Program-made: the position numbers and the translations under genes
Notes under the pieces: generated by a model
What the model saw: the letters and a program-made list of their open reading frames with translations, nothing else
Databases searched by the model: none
What the model was told of the DNA's origin: nothing
Assembly: GCA_013368375.1 (NCBI GenBank)
Contig: JAACJP010000004.1
Coordinates: 1 to 64,000, forward strand
Direction: 5' to 3'
Length of the DNA: 64,000 nucleotides
Origin: Tricholomella constricta
Taxonomy: Eukaryota > Basidiomycota > Agaricomycetes > Agaricales > Lyophyllaceae
In this document: positions 32,383 through 42,842 of the stretch, in pieces
How the letters are laid out: the number at the start of each line of letters is the position of its first letter
How positions within the stretch are numbered: position 1 is the stretch's first letter

Positions 32383-32465
32383 GGCAGATCGCAGACTGAG
32401 TCGAGGAGAAAGAGCGGATTGTACGATTGGGTTCGACAATCCAATCAGGGAGGGGAGCTTTAACC

Positions 32466-32498
<33 letters not shown>

Positions 32499-33179
32499 TT
32501 TTGAACGGCCTATCTGTCTGATGTTAGTGCCAGTGTCCGGCGGTAGATTGACGTGACGGGATCAGCGTGCCCACTTTTTTTTAACCAATCAGTCCGGGGC
32601 GTTCCAGCGAGGAAAATTGAAAAAGCAAAGCGAGCGGGATCGAAATATCGCAAGTATCGAAGTACCTCGCTAGGGTAATTCAGTAGGCGGCTGCGCAGGC
32701 AGGTCGGCATGTAGTAACTTGGTTCTAACGGTAATCGGCACAACCAAGATACAGGACCGATACCATTCGTGGATAACGTGTAGTAGTAGATCATTGAGAT
32801 CCCTACTAGTCCCTCGTTACCTGCGCAACTGTGAACTGTGACGGTGGGGATCATTCAAAGTTGGATTGTATGCCATCTGGATCTGGCGCGAGCAGCCAGA
32901 GAGAGAGAGAGACGACGGAATGGAGATCTTTAATGCGGGCGGTTTGAAGATGCATATGTCCATGTCGATAATGGCCCGCCAGCTAAATTGAAATCGTGGA
33001 GTTTTTCTTTTGAATCGGTGACCGGTTCAGACGGGACGGAGTAGCGGACATGTTATTGAGTATGTTAAACTGCCAAGAGTAAGGTGCACAGCGAGTTTAC
33101 TTTTCCAGGAAGTTCAATCCACCAGAGTCAAGGTGTTGGGGAGAACCTGGGAGAACTCGATGGCGCTCACGTTGACCGT

Positions 33180-33700
33180 GTGAAAGATATTCAGAGCAAG
33201 ATATCTGATAAAAGGATGATAACAGGTGTCGTTGGAATTCGAATTTGGACTCGACGCCCATCTATACTTTCCTCCTCCATCTCTTTCATCTTCCCAATAT
33301 AAACTCGTAAAGGATGCCCGCGGAGGCAAAGTTGAACAAAGTCTGCCCGATGCAACGAATGGTCGGGGCGCTGCAGCCTAGTGCGACGTAACTTGATTGA
33401 TTCGTAGATGGCACACACCTCGGAGCGTGCACGGCGACAACGAAAACGTCGCAGAAAGATGTTGAAGAAGGACGATCATGACTTCGCTCGCTAACCCGAC
33501 ATGGTATGCCGCTCAATTCCAATTTTCCACTTCCCATCACTTTCTTTTTCTTATTCCATGTTAGGTCAGGCACACCGGCATGTATGAGGCCGTCGTCGAG
33601 GCCATCACAGCCGTCGGCATCTATCCCTGAGGGTCTGTGTCAGCTAATTGAATATTGCACTGGATGAGTCGCTCATCATTTGCGATAGTCGAGTCAATAG
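33180..33700 (+). pseudogene. Deleted duplicate of the phosphoglycerate mutase gene
   Basis: Compared with the intact iPGM gene at 60778-62949, this stretch keeps the promoter side (CTCGACGCCCATCT, CTTCC-CCTCC), the start ATG at 33314 region with MPAEAKLNKVCPM (intact copy [12 protein letters not shown]), then jumps to the equivalent of [14 protein letters not shown] (33440-33480), a degenerate PDMV-GTATG donor, a preserved intron tail and GHTGMYEAVVEAIT (33566-33610), and a final IPEG (33620-33635), with AATAGAAAAATG shared downstream. More than 80 per cent of the coding sequence is missing, including the catalytic Ser motif, so it cannot encode an enzyme. Confidence 0.85.
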
Positions 33701-33970
33701 AAAAATGTAAATGTTCATGATAAGCAATACAGTCCCAGGATCGCTCTATCAGGCTTCAGCAGGAATACAATTGTAACAGCTTGTAACAGTCGTCGATCAA
33801 TATTCAATCTAATTTCCATCAGGATCGATCAATAAAATGATCAAGACATAAGCCCCTCACACTCAAATGTGTGAGGCAACGGGATCAGAACTTCAACAAC
33901 TACCACCACCATCAGTGTCACGGCAGGCCTTGGCCGACGTTCCGCTCGTCCTTGCCATCTGCTCGGTCAG

Positions 33971-35481
33971 ATGTCCCTCCGGCAAGTTGTCATTGATGAC
34001 ACCGACCCTCAAATACGTTTTACAGGCCCGGGTTGGACCTTGGACACTACAGGCAGCCAGGACAAGTCTGGAACGTACGGCGAGGCGTACAACCATACAC
34101 TGCACGCAGCGACTTCAAACGATAGCATCGCTTTCTCCTTCGAAGGTACGTTACAATCTTCATCTAATTCTTCCCCGAATTATATCAGTGATTGCGTGCG
34201 ATTGTAGGCACTTCAATTAAGGTTTTCGGGACCGTCAACCTCGCCCCGTCGTATGGCGGGTACGGGGAGGTTGCGAGGCCTGACTTTCATCCTCCATGGG
34301 AATGCTTCGTCGACGATATCAGCATTGGCGCTTTCAAGCCCTCCCCTTTCCACGAGAACAACTGGCTCCTCTGTAATGGCGACCGTTTGAACGACGGGCC
34401 CCACGAATTCACGTTCAAGATCCAGAACATGACGACAGGAACACCCTTCTGGATCGATTATTTCCAATACATGCCCAGCAAGGCACCAACCGACGGAGCA
34501 GTCTTTCTGGTTGAGAATACGGACCCTGCGATACTGTACGATGCGAGCTGGCAGGCGGTAGGAGGGGTGGCGAATATGACGAGTACACACGGCGCACAAG
34601 TGAGATTCAATTTCACAGGTCCGTTCGTTCCTTCGAATGCCGATCCTCGCAAAGATTTATTGTGCTTTGGCTGTGTTGCCTGAACAGCCACGCAGCTCAC
34701 ATGGATGGGTTATATTCCCATCGAATTACCGGGTAACGGAAGCTCCGCTTCGTATTCCATCGATGACGGGTCCCCGGCGTCCTTCTTCCTCATCGGCCAT
34801 CCGCCCTTCGATGGAACCTCCATATTCAACCAGGTTTTCTTCACGACACCCGAGCTTTCAAATGGCCCACACACCATAACCGTAACATATGACGGAAATG
34901 CAAATTTCACGCCCCTTACACTGGACTACATCTACTTGAAGGTCCCCTCAGGAGCGAGCTCCGCGGGCCCCGCTATTGTTTCTAACGTGCCACAGTCAAA
35001 GCAACGGGCACATCGTAACCTTGTTGGAGCCATAGTTGGTGGTGTACTTGGGGGCGTCGCCGCAATTGCAATCTCCGTTTATCTCGTTCTCTTCTTTAGG
35101 CGAAGAAAGAGTGCGAAATGGCGATTCGGTCCGCTATCGAGGCTTGGACTCGGAATTCGGCCCCAGGACGGCGGGAGGCCAGTTCCATTCTCGCCCATGC
35201 ACCAACCACCCTCCGCTTCCGCCGTTTCTTCGCCGCTGCCGGGGCAGAGTGGCGCTGATATGAGGGGTGTGGGTCCCATGAGTGGTAGTGGCTTTGTATC
35301 GGGTGCGACGGCGCAGGTGGGAGATGTTAAGCAAACGGGAGCACCAGCCAGCGTGCCTCATAGGACCTACGTTCCCCTGGCTCCGAACCCAGAGGGAGTC
35401 GGTCCCTCTCGGTCTGAAACTGAAACTGAAACCTCGTTCGCCGAAGGCCCACCTCGATATTCAGTAACTTATGTAGGATGA
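33971..35481 (+). CDS. Single-pass membrane protein with two extracellular beta domains
   Basis: Exons read VVIDDTDPQIRFTGPGWTLD, then after an intron near 34146-34207 VFGTVNLAPSYGGYGEVARP, WECFVDDISIG and FWIDYFQYMPS, and after a second intron LTWMGYIPIELPGNGSSASY, PHTITVTYDGNANFTPLTLD. A membrane helix follows (LVGAIVGGVLGGVAAIAISV with basic FRRRK stop-transfer), then a Pro/Ser-rich cytoplasmic tail ending PPRYSVTYVG. This two-fold repeat (DDTD start, WxxD or LDY end, TM, tail) is a very common mushroom family of uncharacterised cell-surface proteins with possible sugar binding. The signal peptide is not visible: the ATG at 33971 directly follows a CAG acceptor, so the true first exon is probably upstream and was not found. 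Confidence 0.72.
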
Positions 35482-36414
35482 TTTTTATTTGTAATATATT
35501 TATTTTGGAGGTATGCACGATTCACTTTTCGCCTTCATTGCCATCCTTCATCTCATGACGGCAGTGTCGTCAACAGATGTCGTTGACCATTTTCTTCTCG
35601 ACAGGGGATGTGCATGGCGACTTGCTGACAAGGAGAGGCTCAAAGAACAAGCTTGTGATAGGGGTGCGGTATCTTACGCTAAACAACTGGATAGATTTTA
35701 TAACGGGGAGACAAGCTGTGCAATCGAAAATCTTGGGAATCAATCGAGGCGGGTTATCGGCTGTCGATTTTTCATGAGCAATTCGGAGCAATGAGCAAAA
35801 GGTTTGGAGCTGAAGCTGAGCAAAACTTAGGTAAGCTAATAACGAAAAGCAACCGAACGACAGACTGCCTGCCATGCTACCATGACTGAGAAATGGGAAA
35901 GGCGCCACCATCACGCCCCATAACCTCCAACGATGATCCAACGTACGGGGATACACAATGGTTATGAATTGGCATACGTGTACCGGATACTACGGGGTCT
36001 TCAACTTGACGGGAGGTTCGATGCTTTAGACGCGAGGCGGCGCCTCTTATTAAGCAGACGCCGCTCATTAGATTGTACGGAGTAAGTTTTTGATCATGAA
36101 TCCATTCTTTCCATGCTCGACTGACTGTCAGCACCACCGGATCCGAGCTCTGTCGCTTCTCCCTGGCAATCCATGTCGGTTTGATTGTGGCTTTCCTAGA
36201 CAGCGTAACGGCAGACGCCTCCAGCGTCTTAGCATCTTCAAAGGGGTTCCGTAGCTTCCAATATAACCCCATGGACATTAAATGGCATCCTTGTTGACTG
36301 CCTCAATAGAAGACGATCATCGACCGGCTTCGTCGGAAAGCACATGAACGGTGATGCCGACTCTCCCGAGTATGAATAGGGTCGAGGAAAACTGACTCTC
36401 TTTCCTTACGCCCC
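35482..36414. other. Intergenic stretch without a recognised gene
   Basis: ORFs of 93-133 residues on both strands show no motif. The DUF6534 gene 2 start follows. Nothing else was identified. Confidence 0.4.
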
Positions 36415-38553
36415 ATGTCCTCAGTGGATATCCCCAGAACATTTGGTGCTCTTCTTCTTGGTGGCCTTTTTGCTGCAGTGTTTGTGTCCTCACCTTCGTT
36501 GGCGATCCTTGCGATTTTAATTGAATTTACAGTTTATCGGGGGTAGTGGCAGTTCAAATCGTCGTTTACTTCAAACTCTATCCCAACGATGCTTCGAAAA
36601 TCAAGGCCCTGGTGCGATTTCTACCCACTCCTCGTTACCATCCCATTTTATCTGAGTATTCTACCCAGGTTTTGCTCATTTGGTATGACATGTCGCTCAA
36701 CGTCGAAGCACCGAAAACATGAACGCTCTCAGGTTCCTCGACACTTGCCATACATGTTTTATTTGGGCTGCACTGTGGGAGTACCTCATCTCTTACTTCG
36801 GCGCCGAGCAGCGTATAGATTTCATTCCTTGGTAAACATCACTTTCTCGTCATCTGATTTCGATGCCAACTGCGCAGATATTTTAGGAATATTGCCGTGA
36901 GCCCTGCATTTCTATCAATACATGCACAAGTCCTGATACCCAATCACAGCTGACAATACTGTTCACTGTATGTCGTACCTCCAAACTTGTATCGCTTTTT
37001 CTCCGACATGACTTCCTCGTAATAGGCGGTCCTGACATTCGCCGTCCACTGGTATGTATCTATCTCTTCGATATCCCATAGTTCACCCTAGCATTGACGA
37101 ACCTACCTTCCATAGCTTTTTTGCACATCGGATATTTATGTGTGAGTTTTGATGATTCTCGCCACAAATCCGGTTGCGTCGATTACTGATGGAAGTCCAA
37201 TCATAGTGAGTAAACGGAACTGGATTCTGACAATTCCCATCGTGAGTCTAGACACTTACGATCATGCCGGGCTTGTCGCTTCATGACTTTGCTCTAGTTA
37301 CTCCTCGCTGTCCTTCGACTCGGTTAGTTCCAGCTTCTTGAACAAGTTTCTGTCCAGGCTGACGTAGGGCTTATTCCATTCAGTATCGGCTTGCGGTAGG
37401 TTCCGTAACAGCTATTTTAAATTGCGGCACCTGACTGCCTATCAGCCACCACAGGAGAAATGTGCGTCGCTTGATGATCTTTCGATGTTTGATCGATCTT
37501 AATGGGGAACGCAAATCCTTACCAGGATTCGTCTTCACTCTTTCCTATCGTTCAAGGAGCAGTTTCGAGTAAGTCAGCACCTCTGCATGCATGGCGCGAA
37601 TTATCACCTATAGGTCTCGACCGAGTCCTCACGTATGTATTGTGTTTCCAGTGGCTTTTCACCCTTGGCCTGGCCCTCTCGTCTGGGGTCGACATCTTGA
37701 TTACATGCTCCCTTTTTATCCTTTTAGAAACCAGCCGTACTGGGGCCGCCAGGTGGGCACATCATCAGTTTTCTTTTTAATCCTGCAGCCCATTGATTGC
37801 GAAACATTAGTCTGAATAGAGTAATCGATTCTCTGATTCGATATGCGTTTGAGATAGGTTCTGTCACATGGTAAGCAGGCTGCAACGCGAACATCCCGAC
37901 ATGCTCTGACCTTATTCTATTCAAAAATTCGCAGCGCTGGGACGGTGGTATCAATGGTTTGCGTATGCGCTCGTTTGGTGATCAGAAAAGGACAACGCAC
38001 TCATGGACTCGTTAGTATCTGGCGATGGGCGACAATCTCATTTTCATGGGGTTATATTTCGTCATTTCAAAATGTTCGTCGGTGATTCTCACCTTCCATT
38101 CATACCTCCTGACAGAATGATGAAGTCTACGCGAACTCTCTCTTGGTGACGTATGTCCGTTTTGTCGATCCGCCGAGAAGGGTGTTGACCTTCTCCCTTA
38201 GATTGAATACACGTCAGAAACTCCGGCGTGCTCGTTCGCAGCCTACATATGACCACGGTTTCCCTCGCTTACATCTTGATACGCGGCGAAAGAGAAACAC
38301 ACTGTCTTCGTCCGCCGTGCGTGTTTCTGTCCATTGAACAAATGTTGTGTAATCAAGCATCCATCGCCTTTCTAGTCTCCTGGCTCTCCAGACTACCCGT
38401 CAGGGCATATAGGATTTCCGGGTAAAGTACGAAAGATTCGGATCTTTCGTGACGCTGACTGACGCTCAAATTAAGGTGGAAATCAGTGTTGAAAGGAGCG
38501 TGGAGTACCAGACGGAAACCGCCCCGGTCTCCTCTAGAATCTCGCGCCCTTGA
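36415..38553 (+). CDS. DUF6534 seven-helix membrane protein 2
   Basis: Starts MSSVDIPRTFGALLLGGLFA (36415); after an intron the frame continues LSGVVAVQIVVYFKLYPNDA. Further exons give RFLDTCHTCFIWAALWEYLI, YFGAEQRIDFIPW, FFAHRIFM, SKRNWILTIPI, WLFTLGLALSSGVDILITCS, LNRVIDSLIRYAFEIGSVT, GDNLIFMGLYFVISK, VYANSLLVT then LNTRQKLRRARSQPTYDHGF, and a last exon VEISVERSVEYQTE with stop TGA 38551-38553. All family landmarks are present, with GT-AG introns of about 50 nt at each junction, and I saw no broken frame. Expression control and function are unknown. It points the same way as the pseudogene downstream. Confidence 0.8.
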
Positions 38554-38872
38554 GATCTCAGTTTTGTCATGTATTCCAGAGAATGTAATGTTCTCCCTTT
38601 ATCATACTCAATCTAATTAATCTCAGTTTTATCATGATTGAAAAATGGACCTGCAGACCCCTGACTGCACGATGACTGGGGGAACGTAAATTACTGGACT
38701 TGCATCTCATGCTGATAGGGAGAAGTTGAACAATGCCAATTTGGAAGCTGAAACTCCTATCTATACAAGCAGTCTAAAGTACGTAAGACGCAACCCTGTC
38801 TTGACTCGGATCCATGCAAGCCTTCATTTACCTTGAGCTTTCAGAGCTTCGTCTACCCACCCACCCCTCATC

Positions 38873-40470
38873 ATGTCAGAGTTCGACAGTTTTCGGGTGC
38901 AGTTCAAAGGCGACATCATCACTCGCGATCATCCAGAATACTCTGGAGCCATAGCACGCTGGGCCGTGAACTCACAACGACAGGCCAAGGTCGTCGCATT
39001 CGTAAAAGATGCATCGGATGTGGTGTTGGCCATTCGTTTTGCCAGAGCGAGCAATCTCCCTCTGGCAGTTCGTGTGGCGGCGGCCCCAATCCCGCAGGGG
39101 CATCAACCTGTGAAGACGGCTTGGCATCGATCTTTCAAGAAATATCAATAACGCAAAGGTCGATGCGGAAAAGGAGGTCGTTTACGTGGGTGGAGGCGCA
39201 ATTTGGGAAGCAGTGGACAAGGCCGCGATTGAGCATGGTCTGGCAACGGTTGCGGGAACCGTCAATCATGTAGACCTATCTATTCATCATAGTCGCGCGT
39301 TTTTTAATACTGACAGATACATCAACCCCAGACGGGCGTTGGTGGGTGAGTGTCGTACAATTTTATAATCTAATCATACAGAGGCTCAATATTCATAGCC
39401 TTACTCTTGGAGGTGGCCACGGATGGTTGGCGCCCGCTCATGCCAGCTTGGTGATCGACAATCTCCTTCAGGCCACCGTGGTCACTGCCGACGGCTCAAT
39501 TCTTACTGCGAACGAGACAGAAAATCGAGACCTCTTCTTCGGCATCAGAGGCGGAGGAGAAAACTTCGGCGTTGCAACAGAGCTTGTGCTGAAGCTAACA
39601 TTCACAACGTCGCACTGTTTATGCTGGGATGGTGATCTTTGACCCTACGTCACTTCCAAATATCGTTGACGCGACTTCGGAGTGGTATGCGAGGGCGGGT
39701 GCCAATGAAGGTATGTTCCAGATACTCAACGTTAGTCCTCAGAATGTAAGAACCATTCCCCTGTTTGCTTGGAAGCCTTGATTTAATATATCTCACAGCC
39801 GTTGATCGTCCTGTGTCTGTTCTACAATGGCAGCGAGGCAGAAGGAAGGGTAAATTATAAGTGTTTCTTTGACATCGGTATTGACCTTTCGTGGTGCTTC
39901 AATGAAGTCTGACGGAACGGTGGTCTAGGGCCCATTGCGGATATGACGCGTGAAATGCCGTACGAGGAATTAAACGCTGTACAGGTGCGTTCTGACTATA
40001 AGCGCAAAGCTAACGGCTCAAATTTCTTCAGAACGGCTTCGCGTACCCCGGACAAGGTGCATACATGAAAGGTTCTGCGCACCGAAAGCCTGTCGTGCCA
40101 GCGATCACGAAAGCCCACCAGCGAATTGTCGATGTCTTCAAAGCTTCCGGGCTCAAGGCGAATTTAATCTTCGAATATCTTCCGCTCTCGAATATCACCT
40201 CCATCCCAGCCGACGCAGCAGCATTCCGCCGTGATCCCACAGCAAAAGTTTTAGCCTTGATTCAGTGGCAAGAGAACACCCCCGAGAACACGGCATTGGC
40301 TCGAGCGACAGCCAGTGAGGTTCTGAATATTGTTACTTCTGCCGAACCCGATCTAGGCGCACCGGAAAAGCTTGGTTATAGCAATTATGGTATGGTTTCC
40401 CCGAGGGCGTCTCTGCGGTTGAGTCTTTGCTGATGGCTGAAATGCGCCAGATTTCGATGCAGTGCAGGCG
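38873..40470 (+). pseudogene. FAD-binding (BBE-like) oxidoreductase pseudogene
   Basis: Opens MSEFDSFRVQFKGDIITRDH and follows the FAD_binding_4/BBE family: PLAVR, then GGGPNPAGASTCEDGL, IDLSRNINNAKVDAEKEVVY, VGGGAIWEAVDKAA, GTVNH-TGVGG-LTLGGGHGW, RGGGENFGVATELVLKL, MVIFDPTS, FAYPGQGAYMKG. Splice sites still work (the TGVGG joint reads perfectly), but three coding frameshifts are needed: near 39074 (extra GT), near 39127 (one base lost) and near 39600 (one base extra). The His that normally binds FAD in GGGH is Pro. The C-terminus after DFDAV is replaced by the 147-bp repeat element. The gene would have made a secreted or cytosolic oxidase; it is now dead. Confidence 0.85.
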
Positions 40471-40609
40471 TGCATCATGGCCTCCACGAGGCATGGTCCG
40501 TGCGGCTTACAGAACTATAAATACATTATGGTGTACCGTATATAGATCTATCCTACCATATCCAGTCTTTCCCACCCTACCGTGAGACTTGCTGAGGTTA
40601 ACGCCTCCA
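40463..40609 (+). repeat. Left 147-bp terminal repeat
   Basis: Exact match to 41113-41259. It contains a TATAAATA at about 40515, a plausible promoter element for an LTR. Confidence 0.9.
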
Positions 40610-41112
40610 TTTGGTGACGACAGTGGCATTCGTACCCGCAACTGTCTGTCTGGATCACCGTCCGCTTCCGGTTAATGAAGCAGTCTACCACCGACACCAA
40701 TAACAACACCCCCCATCTGCGGCTTCTGACACCGACTCTCCTTTCCAAATCCAATCAACACTCCATGCACCAGCACCCTCGCGGTGCTTTTTAAAGTGCT
40801 TTTTCTGTTTCCGACACCTGCAACTGTTTTTACCTGGTTTTCTCGGTGCTGGAGGGTAGTAAAGGTGATGGGCTTGAGGGCTGCGACGAGGACGTCGCGA
40901 TGTGGAGGTGGGGCATATGCAGACATTGGCGACACTTCCGCATTAGGACAGATACACTGCGCATTCGGCATCGCATCACGCTTGGAGACGTTTCACGGTT
41001 TCCCATCGCGCCTAGGTACAGCTGGGGTGATTTAGGGTTGTGTGTTTGGTTTCTGAGCTTAGGTTCATGTTTGGATCGCGACGAGGACGTCGCTATTTGG
41101 GAGTTGGGCACA

Positions 41113-41259
41113 TGCAGGCGTGCATCATGGCCTCCACGAGGCATGGTCCGTGCGGCTTACAGAACTATAAATACATTATGGTGTACCGTATATAGATCTA
41201 TCCTACCATATCCAGTCTTTCCCACCCTACCGTGAGACTTGCTGAGGTTAACGCCTCCA
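41113..41259 (+). repeat. Right 147-bp terminal repeat
   Basis: Exact match to 40463-40609; zero mismatches seen, implying recent insertion or gene conversion. Confidence 0.9.
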
Positions 41260-42842
41260 CCATGGATTTCAAGAACAGTCGGACTCATCAAAGGTCGGTT
41301 ATAAATGTGCTGTGTCCTTCTTCCTCTATTCCTATTTATATTCTGAGTGCACTTACACACATATGTTCGCAAGCACATATTATCTCACCTACAGTCAAAA
41401 TGCGCCTATCTATACCGTTAGCTTCATCAAGAAAGGTGATTGATATATCATATGCGTATCCCAGCTGATGACGGACTATCATTAACTGCGATTCGTCCAA
41501 CAGACAAACACGAATAGAAAGACCGAGTTCGCGTGCTCAGATCGCGCGCCCGAGTTGGAAAGCCCCTCCTTTCCAGGGGGTCAGCTCTTCCATTTCTACG
41601 AATCGCATAGCAGGCATCTTTGAAGGAAGGATAGGCAAGATCAGCACGTCAAGCTAAAAGACCAATGCTTACCTTTGGATTACGTGCTCATGCATGAATC
41701 GAGGCGCTGCGGTTTCTACTACCCGGGGCAGACAAATATAAGGCTGACCTAAATAAACTGCGTGATGGCCAGAGGCCTAAATGGCAATTCGTGAAAGTGA
41801 ATAATTTGAGGCATGACGACCACTGCTTCCGAATCATCGTTTGGGAGCGGTAAAACGTCGTGGCGTGTGCGAGCCCTGTCGCCGATATATATTGGGCGAC
41901 TAATTGAAAGTTCATCGCTCAATGCCTCGATACGCATCATAATAGCCTTGATACAGTCGCTGGCGCACCAGATAAATCTGGTGGATGAAGCGTCAATAGA
42001 AATATTACTGCTAAAGGTAAAAATATACTTGAAGTGGAATTGCGTCTTCGAAGGCATCGAGGTCGTTTATTGGTTCTACGTAGGGTCCTGACACGACGGA
42101 GTTGGGTCAATGGTATTGCGGATGCATTTTTTGGCTATGGGATAGGAGAAAAGGCTGCAGTTCAAGCGAAAATAGCTCCTGGGTGCCTAGGAAGGCATCG
42201 GGCCGATAAGCTGATTATAGCAGGACTTTTTTCAGATCCGTGCTTCCAGTTTTCAGACATGGCATCGTGCCTTGTAATGACGGCGAGCCCGATACTGTAT
42301 TCGCCGGTAGATATATCTGTCGTTGCAGTGTCACGGGCGAAATTGAAGGAAGCGTCCAAACACTCTGAACACATGTAAGCCGGCGGCCGAGAGCTGCTCT
42401 GAGTCATTAGCCTTTCAATTCTTGATATATCGTGCCCGCCAGGGAGAGCTAATATTTATCGACGACTTTCAGTGACTGTTAATCCCATAAAAATCAGTCA
42501 GATCGCAGATCGAAAGTAGAAATCCGATATCATGGTACATACATTCGTTGTCTAGTGGCTCGCAAACTTTGCGCTCCTTAAGACGTACATCATGCTTGTC
42601 AAGAGTGTCAAAGTGGACAGGGCTCTACTCACGATCAGAGGCGGAGAGCGCAGAGGGCGGCAACCAGTAGATTCGCACCACGTGCGCCGTCGTGCACCTG
42701 CCAAGAGCTCTTACGTTCATCAACGCAACATCAACGCGCGACACGGCCATGTGCGGATCTGACAGTGTGTGGAGAGTATGGGGGGTATAAATGTTTCAAC
42801 AACTCCATCCATGCGAAGCCATTTCGTTCCCACTGCCGCATC
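41260..42842. other. Intergenic stretch without a recognised gene
   Basis: An ORF pair at 41749-42057 (minus) and 41813-42091 (plus) are mutual shadows with no known motif. The last 100 bp (TATAAATG near 42784) may hold the promoter of the 5'-nucleotidase gene. Confidence 0.4.

Larger units (their letters stand above)
40463..41259 (+). mobile_element. TRIM-like element, 797 bp with 147-bp identical terminal direct repeats
   Basis: 40463-40609 and 41113-41259 are identical over 147 bp. Each copy begins TGCAGGCG and ends CGCCTCCA, an imperfect inverted terminus with the TG...CA of LTRs. Directly inside the left copy is TTTGGTGACGACAGTGG, which could be a tRNA primer-binding site (complement ends in CCA), and inside the right copy is a purine-rich GGGAGTTGGGCACA. 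There is no coding capacity in the 503-bp interior, as in terminal-repeat retrotransposons in miniature. No clear target-site duplication was found (left flank TGCAG, right flank CCATG), so a local duplication is the alternative. It interrupts the oxidoreductase pseudogene at its 3' end. Confidence 0.65.

Noticed and set aside
40458..41265. Target-site duplication for the TRIM-like element
   Set aside because: The left flank TGCAG and the right flank CCATG do not match, so no duplication is claimed.
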